DNA from: Eudorina sp. 2006-703-Eu-15
Taxonomy: Eukaryota > Chlorophyta > Chlorophyceae > Chlamydomonadales > Volvocaceae
Assembly: GCA_003117195.1 (NCBI GenBank)
Contig: BDSI01000017.1
Coordinates: forward strand, 496,001-560,000
Reading direction: 5' to 3'
Length of the DNA stretch: 64,000 nt
Positions 1-18,724 of the stretch are shown here, one piece after another (position 1 is the stretch's first letter; each line of letters starts with the position of its first letter). Made by a program: the position numbers and the translations under genes. Under the pieces are notes generated by a model. That model was not told where the DNA came from. It ran no database searches and saw only the letters and a list, made by a program, of their open reading frames with translations.

Positions 1-16
1 TCTCCCGACTTGTCAG

Positions 17-154
17 AAAATCTTCGTGGACCACGAGGGCCGGCCTGTCAAGCGGCTGTACCAGGCCTGGGACCAGAACGCGGTGGAGCTGGAGGCGTAC
101 CGCCTGCTGCGGGAGGCTCGCCAGGCGGGCATCGTCCCGGGGGCCACCAGCTGA
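17..154 (+). CDS. 3' terminal exon of a + strand gene; possibly glutathione-peroxidase-like
   Basis: An acceptor-like sequence ends at base 16. The open frame then encodes KIFVDHEGRPVKRLYQAW, an acidic helix-like stretch, and the end IVPGATS before a TGA at 152-154. The rest of the gene lies left of the window. The start resembles the C-terminal strand of glutathione peroxidases, where a K-F-L/I-V-D-x-x-G-x-x-V-K-R pattern occurs, but the peroxidase active-site residues would be in missing exons. The tail after that motif is longer than in most members of the family. The identification is therefore only a suggestion; a coding exon is better supported, because the frame is open up to the acceptor and has GC-rich codon use like the other genes here. 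Confidence 0.4.
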   Translation, partial: KIFVDHEGRPVKRLYQAWDQNAVELEAYRLLREARQAGIVPGATS

Positions 155-296
155 GGGGGGGAAGCAGGGGGAGGAAATGGAGGAGGTCGCTGATGCGAGT
201 GGCGGTGACCCCACGTCGTCATGATGCAGAAGCCGGAGAGCGACCTCACTGCGCGGGTCACTCGGCTGGGGACGGAGGTTACTGGCGGGTGCTGTC

Positions 297-332
297 GCGC
301 CGACATGTGTGAACGCGCCGACATGTGTGAAC
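297..332. repeat. Tandem duplication, 2 x 18 bp
   Basis: Two adjacent exact copies of the 18-base unit gcgccgacatgtgtgaac lie in the 3' flank of the first gene. No function is apparent. Confidence 0.8.
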
Positions 333-2112
333 GGAGTAGCATACGGGCCGCGGGATGTGGTCGTGCCTTCGGCTCGGTTACGACCGCTCGACTGCCTCTT
401 GATTGCGCGGCGTGTTTACGCGACGTGGTTACGCGGTGCGGTTCCTCGATGCGGAGCGAGCAACGTCGTCTAGGGAAAAGGCAGGCATCTGGGCCAGAGT
501 TGCTCAAAGGCGCGGGCCAGGGCGGAGTTCCGGGCGGTCATCGGCGCTTGGCGTGCGAGGGAGGGGATTTGCCCCCCACTCGGGTACATGTGGCTGCCGC
601 TTAGCACAGCATCCCGATGCTCGTGATTCCCTATGTACGCGACAAGGGCCCGGAACAATAGAGGTGGGGTCGCGTCGGTGTTGAGGGATGGTGGCGGCGC
701 TGGAAGCAGCCGCGCCGGCAGAGGTCGTGTGTGGGCCGACAAACCAATTGGACCCACCGGACGTAGACAAGTTAGAAAGAACCATGTACGAACACATTGG
801 CACAATTTATTGAGGGATAGGCGCAGGACTGGCCGTTGAAAGCTATGTGGAAATAACGTGCGGGTCTTGACTTCGCGATTCGGACACTTATCCAGCTTTC
901 TGTGGGTCCAGAGAGCGGTCTGCTAGCGTCTGCCGTGTGGCAGTGGGTTTCACGGCCGGGAGCGGTATCGGTCAACAATGCCAGTTAGCCGTTGGTTGAC
1001 TCGAGCCGCAAAGGGAAGACCCCCTGTGCCGCGGGCGCCTCTTCGAATGGTGAACAACTGCCAGTGCTGGCAAACAAGTGTATGCGATGGTGGGGGTAAT
1101 GGGGGGACGGTCCGACTGCGGTGGTGGCAGAACTGTGGTTCGGCCGCAGTCGCTTCAGAAATCTTGAATACCGGGACTCATCTGAGTACCACGACCCTGA
1201 GGTTTAAGTAATGGCTATGTACCACAAACCGCACTATGAAGACCCCGAATCAAGGGACCGGGGCTTGTCGCTATATGATAGTATGACGAAGACTCGCCCG
1301 GCGACAGGCGGGGCCGGGGCCCCCAGGGCCCGGGCGCGGAATAAAATAATGTCCAGGTGGCAGTTGCACTTTCGGTTCCGCCATTGTGCTGTGGCGACGA
1401 GTGCCCCATCTGTTACACCGCCTTCTTGGAGGACGAGGGGCGAGACGTGGTGTCGTGCCAGTGTTGCTATCTTCCAAAACGGGGAAATAGAATTCCGCAG
1501 GTTTCCGGCCTGTCGCCCTGTCGCCAGTAGCCAAAAAACCTTTGCCAGGGCAGATTTTGGGGGCCTTCCTAGGTGCCAGGAATGCAGGAAATGAAAACCT
1601 CCGGGCAGGCAGGGAAATATTTCAGAGTGTTTCGACAGCAGGGCCACTGCTACCACAGGTACGACGGGGATTCTCAGTCTTGAAGGGCTGAAGCACGCTT
1701 TCCTGGCGTCGCGGATGCATATGGGGGGGTGGGAACCAGGAGTCCGGGACACGGCATCAGAGTGTGTTTTGGCGGTAGGCAGGTGTACGACGCAGGAATT
1801 GCCCCTGCGCCTGCCGATTTCCAGGCCCTTTTGGTAGTCTGGAGAATAGTTGGCAGGGCAGATTTCCAGCTCCCTACAGCGTCAACAGGCGTCAAATAAA
1901 TGAAACTCTCGCAGGTTTTCTGGGGGTCCGGGAAAAAAAATCCCGGGTTCTGGGCCCGTATAATTTTATTCATTTTAGATAGCAATACTGACAGTGTCAG
2001 TCGTGCTTACAGTGGACAGATTCCTCCGCTGATGTGGGCGGGTGTGGCTGCCTGCACGGCGGTGGTGCATCCTACCGTTGGGTTCAGGTTCGGGGACAGA
2101 TTCTTCCGCTTG

Positions 2113-2155
2113 TGGTATACACCGGTGATCCCTTTGGGATCACCGGTGTATACCA
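2113..2155. repeat. Perfect inverted repeat, 20-bp arms with a 3-base loop
   Basis: The left arm (2113-2132) starts tggtatacaccggtg and the right arm (2136-2155) is its exact reverse complement, separated by ttt. A partial third copy (gtatacca) follows at about 2163-2171. The transcript of either strand would form a strong hairpin. It is not followed by a U-run terminator or by the CTRR end expected for a Helitron, so its role is unknown. Confidence 0.85.
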
Positions 2156-4018
2156 GGCGTGTATACCAGGGCAAGCCCCAGCAGGCCCCACCGCCAAGGC
2201 GGCATGACACCTCCACACCTCAACGCCGCACCCAAAAAACACACCGGGCCATGACCCCACCCAGCCAGACACCGAAGCAAGCAGAGGCGCGCAGCGGGGC
2301 AACACTACCAAAGGGAAAGGCACAGCAGAGGGCAGAACCCCCAGAAGTGGATAAAGCCAAGCACAGGGGAGGTCGCCCACACAGGCCCCCCATTACCCAG
2401 CTACCACCACCCCTGAGGCACCCAGCGCTGCACCCTCTCGAGGTCTTGGAAGACCCACGCCGGGCTCGTGACACTGCCCAGCGACCGCTAGTGGAGTAAC
2501 ACGCATCAGAAGAAACCCCTAGGCCAAGCAACAACATACCAACAAGAGCCATGCCTCCTACCCCAACTGAGGGCAAGCCAGGTCCCCAACTTGGGCCCCG
2601 GGTCGGATAACCCGAATACAAACAGGCTTGTGAGTCGGGAGGGAAGGAGCTTCCGCCCCTACGCTTAACAGTCCGCCCCTGACAGGACTCGTGATACCTG
2701 TGGGACCTAGCACTCCCAGTGCTTTCGGGGGGCCAGAAAGACCGTGCCACCGGTCGAAGACCAGCAAACACTCAGGCGGCAATAATCCGACGTCAGTTCT
2801 CACGTTACGTCCACCCACATGGCATTGTCCACCTACATGTTGTCCAGCTGATACCTGATATCTGCACCGCAACTGATCATTGCGTACCATTTTGTATGTG
2901 TGTTACTGGGAATGCTGAGCCGCAACGTGAGCCTGAAAAGGCAGGCGGTGCACAACAGAGATGTTACCAACGAAGCGAATTGGAAGCGTCCACTGCCAGT
3001 GCGCCTGTAGCCGACACAGCCAGTAGCAACCGCGGCCAATAAAATCCGCCGCGACGTAGGCTAACAACCAGAAAGAAACATCTGTGTGTGACAGGCACAT
3101 ATAGCATGAATTGACAGACATGGGCTGCTCGGCTGCACATCGGCTGACCCTCTCGCAATGGCCCTATTCCGCACCATTCACAAAACCGCATCAAGTGCTG
3201 TACAGGAGCACTGGTGGCCATCACCTCTCACCGCACGGAACTGCATGACGTGATGCACGGTTTTGAACCTGCAGCTGCACGCGCTCGAGAAGGCCCTTGC
3301 GAAAGAGCCCACGCACACAAACATGCCACCCCTTCTGCTGGTTTTGACGTCACGAGGGCCGCCAAGGCGCCACATGTGCAGCTGTGCCTGTAAGCACAGT
3401 CAGCAGTACATCTTGACCATAATAGCCCGGCAGCCAGCCGAACCGCCGCCACGTGCCACTGGGGTCTGCACTTTGCAGGATTGTTTCGGGTACCAAGGCA
3501 AGCTCTAGTACGCCTGAAGTATGTGCGAATTCGTGGGTCCTATCCTGGAGTGAGTTCACAAACGACGCAATTACACCGCCCGCAATGCTGCTCTTTTCTA
3601 CGTGCTGCATTGTACTGTATTTAGTCTGAACTTTCACGTTTTACTACTCATGGTGCCGTCAAGGTCCCGCCGCCGGAGGTTTTCGGTTTCTACGGGCTGT
3701 TACGGGTATGCCCAACGGTTGCTGTGCCAGCGACGCAAAGTCTGTCCAGACGGTGCACCCACCTGCCGCACATACCCACAGGGCGTGTACCAGTACATGA
3801 AGGATCTCCCGTGGCGAAACGACGCTGGCTTCACGCTTCTGGCAAAGGCTTACCGTGGTAACCTCACATTGTCTCTAGCAGGGTTTCGGTTGTTGGTTCA
3901 TAATGTCTTTGCAATGCGTCTAACCGTTAGAATGTGTGTAAGGTAGTGTAAGCCCGTTTCCTGGTATAGGTTCAACGGTCTCTGACCCCGGCGAGCGCAA
4001 AGGGAGCTGCCAATCGTC

Positions 4019-4023
4019 TTACA
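4019..4023 (-). terminator. Candidate TGTAA polyadenylation signal for GYRB
   Basis: TGTAA on the minus strand, about 730 bases after the GYRB stop codon. TGTAA is the usual poly(A) signal in Chlamydomonas and Volvox. The motif is short, so the assignment is only plausible. Confidence 0.4.
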
Positions 4024-4754
4024 GGACGGTGGCACATCCGACCAGCCCCTGGGGTCGCCGAGCGAGAGGGCTGACCTTGCCGCATTGCACGATGTGCTCG
4101 TGCGCGCATTGCGTGCGCGGTTGGCGGGTGTTGTTCGGACCGATGGGTCAGCTAACACTCGTGGAGAGACCAGCGGTGACGGCCAATAAGATGGTCCCGT
4201 GCCTCTGCGTGTCGCATGTTGTACAGCCCCGCCTTCGCGTCATTGAACCGAGAAGGTACGGTAGGTGAAGGAATGCTCCACGGCTGTATCGAAGAAAATT
4301 GTAGCATAGAACCTAAGTTTCTAGCAGCGACGCTGCCGGCCGTCTCACCCCGCTGCCTGCACAATCAGGCACTCCGCAGGTCCCTCGACCAGCATCTCCG
4401 CCACTCGTGCCCGGCAACCTGAGGCACCACCTCTCGCCTGCTCGTCAGGGCCCGTGGCGACCCGATACAACCTCGCGCCACTCCAACACGATCAGCGAGG
4501 GCCACCAGCATGTTTCCCCAGCAGCCCGCCCGGCATGCAGACTTCGCCACTTTCATCAGCGAGGCGGCAGCTGGCCCCTGCGGGGTCGCCTCTATGGCCC
4601 CGTGCGGGTGCTCAGCCTCGCACCAGGGGGCGGCTCAGCGGCTCCCCAGGCCTTGTCCGCGGGGGCTGCCGGCCGTGATGATGTGCGTCTGCCGACCAGC
4701 GCCCGGACTGACCCCACCCTCGCCAGAAGGGCCGGCGGGAGGGGTCATATGGTG

Positions 4755-12141
<7,387 letters not shown>

Positions 12142-12587
12142 GTTGTGGCAATTGAGCGTAAGCAGGTAATGCGCTGTATCGAGGGAGTTGTCGCGCAGAA
12201 GGTCAACGTTCTGTGACAATTAAGAAGTATTGTGAAGTAAATTCAAATTTACTATCCAAGCCAAAAAGTCTCTGCGCAACCGTCCAGACCCTGGACGTTG
12301 TGGAAATGACGGCCGACACGAAACCAAAAGGTCACAGTATACTTATGGACTTATCAAAACCGAATACTTAAGCATATAAAGCGGCAAGTGTTACTGCCTG
12401 TAATCATGTTGAGTTCGTCGCCCTTGAGCTCGTTTCGCCAACCGATCGATGGGTTCCGTACATATTTCCAGTCTCCGATGATAGCTTGCCAGTCCCATCG
12501 AGATTTTGCTCTAGTCTCGACAAATTGAGCGGAACAGCGCAGTACTTATACAACTTATCACGGCTTGCCAACCTTGACCCTGTAAAA
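12142..12587. promoter_or_regulatory. Shared upstream region of GYRB (-) and CREG (+)
   Basis: The two start codons face away from each other across 446 bases, which are more AT-rich than the flanking genes. A TATA-like TATAAA occurs at 12375-12380 in + orientation, about 210 bases before the CREG start. No matching element is obvious for GYRB. Bidirectional promoter function is inferred from the arrangement only. Confidence 0.5.
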
Positions 12588-14752
12588 ATGGTCGGTGTGC
12601 ACGTCCAACCAGGACTGGTTATTGCCTTCCTCGTTCTCATATCAGCAGGTCATGCGGCCCGACAAGGCATCTCCAAAGTGGATAGAAATGCTGGCGTTAC
12701 AGGAATGGCCCTGTTCCCAAGGTAGGGTTTGAGTTATCAGGACCGATGTCCATTTTTGCAGCCTGGTTACTCTGTTGAAGCCTTGGCGTAGACCTCCATA
12801 CGAGGAGCACGCATTGATGGCGCGCTGGTTGGTGCACGAGACGTCGTGGGGAGTTCTCTCCACCTTGGATGCGGACTCTGGCGAGCCGATCGGGTGAGCG
12901 CAGGGCGCGCCGTGGCCCCACGTGCAGCAAACACAACGCGCCGGAGCACGACGCCGCTGCTAGGGACAACGGGCCCTCGCACATCCGGCGTGGCGCCAGC
13001 CGGCGTTCGGAGGTGCCTTTCTGGGCAGAGTGCGCCCTGGCAAAGTGTTTCGGCGCGCGTGGGAACTGGATAACTGCCAGCCTTGGAATGCATTTGGCAC
13101 ACGCTCCCAAATGTTCGCCGGCGTGCCCGGGTTTTCCCTATCCACACCTGCACCTGTCAGTAACCCATCCCACCGCCGGGAAGGAACTCAGCTAGCGTGT
13201 GGCTAAGCTTCCTGATCGGCGCCGCGTCCTCTTTCGGGGCGGACTGTCGTCTCCCCCCTCTGGCCGCTGCACGCCGCATCCCCCCGGGCCGCAGGGGGGT
13301 GGTATCGCACAGCGACGGTCCCCGCAGCAGCCCGAGCGGCCGCCTGTTCTTCTACCTCACCCCCATGGACGAGCTCACGCAAAACTTCCTGGTAGCGTAC
13401 GGCTGGACCCGCGGGATGGGATTGCGGAGGCGCGGGCCCCGCGGGATGGCCGGGCATGGGAGGCAGGGAGTGAACAACCGTTACACGTCAGGAAGACCGC
13501 CGGCCACATGTACACCACATGGGGTGCGCCGTCGACAGGGCGGCAGCTCCTTCTGTGCCGTGTGGACTCCATCCGTTCGTCCGCCCACTTCGCCCCCTCG
13601 GTCCGTAGGAATCGGGTGCTGGCGGCTCCTGGCGACTGAGTTCCTCGGGGACCCGCCTTTAAGAGGGGTCCCTCGCCCTCATACCTGGTAGCCGCGAATC
13701 ACCGCCACCATCACCACCACCGCCGCCAGCACCTCCGGCTCCCACCCACGACGCAGTACGGGCCTGTGCAGCCTCACCAAATGCCACTTTTGTTGGGGCA
13801 CACCCGCCTCTACATGCGCAACCGCAACCGCGTCGTCAGTGGTGACACGGCAGGCCAGGCCTACCCCAACCCCGCATACACCCCACAACACCTCGCACGC
13901 AGGCGCACCCGCGTTGCTCCTTCACGGTCTCAGAGCAGCAGCGGCGCGGCCCGGGCGACGGTCCCGTCGGCGGCGCAGCCGCTGCTGATGCCGCGGGCAA
14001 CGGTGGCGGTGGGAGCCCCTGCGGGGGACTGGACCCGGAGGACCCGGCATGCGCCCGCGCCACCTTGCTGGGTCGCATGAAGCGGGTGGCGGAGGAGGAC
14101 CGGGAGGAGGCGCAGTCGGCCATGTTCTCGCGCCACCCGCGGATGGCGGACTGGCCCGCGGACCACAGCTTCGGCTTGTGAGTGCGTGTTAGCGCAGGGG
14201 GCGGGCCTGGGGCTAGGGCCAGGGCCACGGGGAGGCGGGTCGTTTGGTCAGTCCTCGGGTGGGAAGAGCTGCGGGAAGGCGCAGAGGGTGGCAGGCAGAG
14301 CAGGTGGGCAATGTGCGCGAGAGGACCTTGTTGAGGCTCGGGAAAAGGTGAAGGTGGGTGCTAATGCGCGGATGCGCCCCTCACCGTGTCCGCTTCTGCT
14401 GCTCTGACATTGTTTGGGTCGTCTCTGTCATCTCCTTCCAGTACCGATCCTGGCTGTAACTGGTGGACGGGCGCACGCAGTTGCCAACCGACAGCGCATT
14501 GCCCGTCCTCCTCCACCTGGCTTCCGCCGCCTTACCCAGTGACTGTGCACTGGCTTCGTGTAACTCACCCAATCCACCCAATCGTCTACATGAGCCCATC
14601 GGCGTCCTCCCCCTCCTCTCTGTCCCGCCTTTCCCTCCAGCTACGAACTCCATGTGGAGGAGGTGCATCTGCTGGACTGGTACGGGGGCATGGCGGTCAT
14701 TGACGGAGAGGAGTACTACCAAGCTGCCGTGGCGGACGCAGCGGACGCCTGA
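12588..14752 (+). CDS. CREG-family secreted/endolysosomal protein (FMN-binding split-barrel fold)
   Basis: Member of the CREG (cellular repressor of E1A-stimulated genes) family: small secreted or endolysosomal glycoproteins with a pyridoxamine-oxidase-like split barrel but generally no known oxidase activity. Exons: 12588-12721, 12762-12893, 13295-13391, 13903-14177, 14641-14752, joining in phase to 249 residues (animal CREG1 is about 220). Residues 1-25 form a signal peptide with hydrophobic core PGLVIAFLVLISAG. Family motifs in order: HETSWGVLSTLD, SHSDGP, GRLFFYLTPMDELTQNF, SFTVSEQQ, DPEDPACARATLLG, AMFSRHPRMADWPADHSF and LLDWYGG. A Gly/Ala-rich loop of about 30 residues precedes DPEDPACA and is longer than in animals. 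It is transcribed divergently from GYRB. Confidence 0.88.
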
Positions 14753-16085
14753 GATGCGGCCAGCAGTCAGTACGCATGCCGGCCTAGGGGCGGGGTCCCC
14801 AGGTGGTGCCGGGGTGGGTTCTCCTGGGAGCCATGTTCGCGTTGCGACTAGTGGCAGAAGGGGTGGACATGGTGTGGAGAGAGTTGGCCCAGAGGTGCAT
14901 GGGAGCCGTGCATGGAGGCTGCCGTTTGACGGTGTTCTCGAGGACCTCGGAATGTAGGTGTGCTGATCCGGAGACTGCGCTGGGGCTTGGGTCGGAGCAC
15001 AGCGCTCTTAACTGCGCAGGATGGTTGTCAGGGCATCCTTGTGACGTGCTTTACTTCACGGGCGCAAGTCCGAATCCGCAGTCAATCGTCGTGTTGTTGC
15101 GTTGGTTTTATTACTTTCACTTGAAGCAATGTCTGAAAGCAAGGTCTGTGTTTCCAGGATTGGTCCGTCGGTTTTTGGTCCGGTCTTCGTTTGGTTGCGC
15201 TCGGATTAAGGAAGCCGCCGCAGACGGGGATCCAGAAAGGCGCCGGTTTGTAAAGGATGGGGATAATCTGCGAATGACTGCGGCAATTGCGATTGAGTGA
15301 TAGGGCCATGCCAACAACCCGTTAACCAGCAAACTTCACGGACTTATTATGCATAACGTAAACCAAAAACGCATCCTGAAGTCAAACACGTATAGCCTTT
15401 TCCCTGAGCTGCGGCCGTTGAATGCAGCCTTCGTAACCTCTGGTTTAGGAAGCTATGACCAACTGAAGGTTTTCCCATTCGCGCTTCTTTCCCACGTCAC
15501 CGGACAACGAGAACAGCATCTAACGGCTGTACGGTACCAGAAAATTGTGACCTCAGCACTTCTCTTCTCGCAACACACATTTCTACGATAATTAAATTGC
15601 ATTGTTAAGCTCTTTTGTAGCGCAATCCTATCCCGCTTTCATTGACGCGAACACGCGATAATCGCCGCGCAGCCGCCAATCTCATCCTGCGTGGGTTGTT
15701 GATTTGCTCCAAAAGGGTAGGTCTCACGACCCCCTTGTAGACGGTAATTATGTTCCAGGATGAGGCATGCTGCAGGTAAGCTTGTTTGGCTTTAATGAGC
15801 AGTTTATGTGCGGGGCTTGCGACACGCAGCGCGTGCTCCAGTTAGGCATGTGGCACAGATATCCTTGAAATGTGTACTTTGCAGCAATTTTCTGGCAAGG
15901 GCGGTCAATGTTAGGAGCGCATCCATGGGTTTTGCGGCCGTTGGCAATCATGAATTGGCGGTCGTTCGGTGCTTTGGTAGGCTCAATTATTTTATAAAAT
16001 ACTCGCTGTGACCTGGTGGTCTCCATTACGCTTTCTGCTGACTCGCTGTTGCTTCCACAGGCCTAACAAGGATGGCCTCAGCGCA
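14753..16085. other. 3' flank of the CREG gene; no supported gene
   Basis: More AT-rich than the coding regions. It probably begins with the CREG 3' untranslated region up to the TGTAA at 15249. I see no domain or coherent exon chain in the remainder. Confidence 0.5.
15249..15253 (+). terminator. Candidate TGTAA polyadenylation signal for the CREG gene
   Basis: TGTAA about 500 bases after the CREG stop, a normal 3' UTR length for volvocine algae. Motif evidence only. Confidence 0.4.
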
Positions 16086-16364
16086 ATGGACCGTACTGTG
16101 TCCTCCTGCCGATCTTCGCCCGTTGACACCATTGATTCTCACGAGAGCAGTCGGCGGACATCTTCCTTGGGAGTCGGCGGACCGCTGTCGCCTGCCAACC
16201 CCTGCTGGGCGCTGGACACGACCACTATGATTTCGCCTGTCCTCGCCGCTCGCGGACAGAACGTCAAGATGTGCGATGGTCACTTTGGAGGCTACTCATG
16301 GCCCCGCATCGTGCTGCCACCCCACCTGGGTAACATCTGGAGGCAGGAGGCGCGTACTTGGTAA
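16086..16364 (+). CDS. Hypothetical small protein or terminal exon (92 residues)
   Basis: An open frame follows a plausible acceptor (cttccacag, ending about 16061). It contains SSRRTSSLGVGGPLSPANPC, then MISPVLAARGQNVKMC, GYSWPRIVLPPHLGNIW and a TAA stop. Composition looks more coding-like than the neighbouring AT-richer DNA. It could be the last exon of a gene whose earlier exons I cannot place, a short stand-alone protein, or chance. I do not recognise the sequence. It lies between the CREG and methyltransferase genes on the same strand. Confidence 0.25.
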   Translation: MDRTVSSCRSSPVDTIDSHESSRRTSSLGVGGPLSPANPCWALDTTTMISPVLAARGQNVKMCDGHFGGYSWPRIVLPPHLGNIWRQEARTW

Positions 16365-17670
16365 TACAGGGTTTTAGTGGCTCTTCTGTACAGCGCGCAT
16401 GAAATGGCTCTCTGGATATCCCTTCGATGTTAGTTGATGACTTCTAGTTTCGCACGGCTGGGTGTTCTCCATACGGCATCGCACTATGTCCTCGGGCACG
16501 TATGGAGGTGCACTGGGTATGCTGTGATTATTAGGCACGTATGACACATGACAAATTATTCTATAATCTTTTCGAAGAGCGTGGCCAATAAGGCACGTTT
16601 CACGTAACATTCGGAGCTTCTTTGTTGTGCCTGTGTGATGTAGGGTTGACAGGGGTTGACGTTCTCAAGCGCGCATGTACCCGAGAGGAGGTTGCGGTCT
16701 GGCCCTCACGCACCTGATGCTTGTATGCCTCCAGGCTTATTCATTCTGCTGCTTTGGCTGTGGCAGTTTCTCGTTTTATCGGACCAATGACAAAGATTCC
16801 TTCGTCAAAAATGGGGGGTGGGGGAGACTGATGACATGCGCGAGAAGGATGCTGTGAGTAACGCGCGGCGTGACGCCCGGGCATAGCAGATTGACATAAG
16901 TAGGTGATCGGTGTCTGTCCTTTTTCATGAATGAATCGTGTCAAGATTATCATTTCCGGCGCCTGAACAGGGCTATGGGCTATGAATAGCTGACTCAGGT
17001 TTAGCCCTCGGATCAGGGTTCCATGCACGTTCCCAATTCTGTATAGAATGACAATTGACAGTGTCGTGGGCACGTTTGTTTGATGTACGATTAAGGGGTT
17101 GAGAGGATTGTTTGCGATGTGACGTGTCCAGCGAGGTGTACCATGATTTGTGTCATTCTTGCGGCTAGCTGTTTGTTGCTGTCCTTGGTTTCGGAGATCC
17201 GTTGTTGGAGATATGTCAAGAGTCGCCATTTTTCGCGTTTGAGGGTTGCAGTGGATCCATCGTATGGACCAAACCGCCGAGGTAGATCTGAAGGTAATGA
17301 ACGTTGCACAAATGAATGTCGTGTTCTGTCGCAAGAGATGTGTTCTGGGCTTGTTTAGAGGCGAGTGCCCTCGAGGACACGTCAAGTTTTGACACGGCTT
17401 CGTGTTGTCGCATGTGTTGCAGGTTTCGGTTATGGTTGTTTCGAAAACACACGGGCCCATGGGTCTGGACAGGAGAGGGTATTATAAGGTGCCGATATTG
17501 ATGTGGACTGGAAGTAGATGATGCTCTGCTTGCTAATTGTGTCTCAGTTTTTCCTGCAGTTTGCCAGTATGTAGCTTCATCAAGGCACCGTACGGCCAAT
17601 ATCCGTTCCTCAAAAGGATGTAACCCAATTTCCCTTCCGTCAAGTGTTTCTCATGTATCAGTTGGGCATC
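16365..17670. other. No supported gene; 5' flank of the methyltransferase
   Basis: A 239-residue open frame on the minus strand (16741-17460) has no recognisable domain. The stretch probably contains the promoter and 5' UTR of the methyltransferase; no clear core-promoter motif stands out. Confidence 0.45.
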
Positions 17671-18724
17671 ATGGCGTCTTCTGGAACGGATAGGGACAGA
17701 ATATGGAACTTTCAACGTCGCGAGTATTGGAACGATAGATATCAGCAACGCCTCCACGACCAAGCTGAGATTTTCAACGAAAGCAAGTTTGATTGGCTTT
17801 GCACATATCAGTCAATCCGCACGCACGTCGATCCGTATTTAGCTCACGCGGCCTTTGCGCTCGACATCGGTTGTGGGAATTCAGATTTCGCAGCAGCTGT
17901 TTGTGCTAACCATCCGTCACTTCATGTCATCGGAATTGATTACAGCTCGGCGCTTTTTGACCTATGCGGCAGTTCCCTTGGTCCGAACAGCTCCACCGAA
18001 TGGCTGGTGATGGACGCACGCGCCTTGGCTATGCGAGACCACGTTTTCGATGTTGTATTTGATAAAGGGTGCCTAGATGCCCTATGTGCTGGGTACGATC
18101 AGATCGCACTTCTCCGGAGCTGGGGTCGCGACATCACGTGCAAGGAGGACGAGCTCTCATGCGCCGCTGCTGCTAACGTGATAAACCTATTGCGTCAAGT
18201 GGAAAGGTGCCTTGTGCAAGGTGGCAGGTGGGTGTGTTTTAACTGAAAGGAAATGGAACGGTCGGGGGACAACGGACCCATGGTTCCATCAGTTCCAGCG
18301 ACGTAATGGCACCTACTGCACAGGCCTGGTTCCGGAACATGTCTACCGGGAGTGAGTACTTAAACGGAAGTTAATGCAGCCTGTCTGGGAGAATGTACAG
18401 CGGTGATGTCGGCGTCTTTCACAGGCACGAGCTTATAAGTCACCTTGCAAACCCTACGTGCTTCCGCGCAGGTACATCTGCATCAGCTATGAAGGGCCAT
18501 CCGGAAGGCAGCACTTCTTCACAGCTGCCACCGAAGCGGGAGTGCGGCTGAAGCTGGTCCACACCGCAGTCGAGGAGGAAACCCACAACTACCTGTACAT
18601 CTTCGTGCACGAGGGGCCGCCCACAGCCATTGATTGCACAGTGCCTGCTGAACAGGCGGCGCCCACTGCAGCTGGAGATAACAGCGTGTGTACGGCATCC
18701 GAAGCCGCAGCCCCGAAGCACTAA
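17671..18724 (+). CDS. Class I SAM-dependent methyltransferase, METTL13/EEF1AKMT4-like
   Basis: Exons 17671-18227 and 18472-18724 join in phase (AG|G, giving GGR-YICISY) to 269 residues. The N-terminus has the family signature REYWNDRYQQR (17-27). SAM-binding motif I is ALDIGCGNSDFA (63-74), motif II is VIGIDYSS (86-93), and the post-motif FDVVFDKGCLDAL (126-138) corresponds to the D-K-G-x-L-D-A/S signature of the METTL13/EEF1AKMT4 group. That group includes lysine methyltransferases of translation elongation factor eEF1A. The C-terminal exon supplies the last strands (LVHTAVEEETHNYLYIFV). The start chosen is the ATG of MASSGTD; two upstream in-frame ATGs (17653 and earlier) are possible. The substrate is inferred from the family only. 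Confidence 0.82.

Larger units (their letters stand above)
155..4018. other. Intergenic stretch without a supported gene
   Basis: No reading frame here shows a recognisable domain or a convincing chain of donor and acceptor sites. It holds the 3' flank of the first gene, a short tandem duplication at 297-332, and a perfect hairpin at 2113-2155. The longest frames, around 1900-2500 on + and 2220-2770 on -, are Pro/Arg-rich and look like shadows of GC-rich noncoding DNA or a decayed repeat. The last part is probably 3' untranslated sequence of GYRB. Confidence 0.5.

Noticed and set aside
2113..2155. Helitron 3' end or rho-independent terminator
   Set aside because: No CTRR end near the stem, no U-run, and the genome is eukaryotic.
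1900..2499. 199-residue + strand open frame with basic Pro/Gln-rich sequence
   Set aside because: No domain, spans the hairpin repeat, and an overlapping minus-strand frame is equally long; typical of GC-rich noncoding DNA. A decayed mobile element cannot be excluded but is not shown.
16741..17460. 239-residue minus-strand open frame
   Set aside because: Composition (many Thr, Asn, Ile, Pro) is unlike the real genes here, with no domain or splice logic; it lies in the upstream flank of the methyltransferase.
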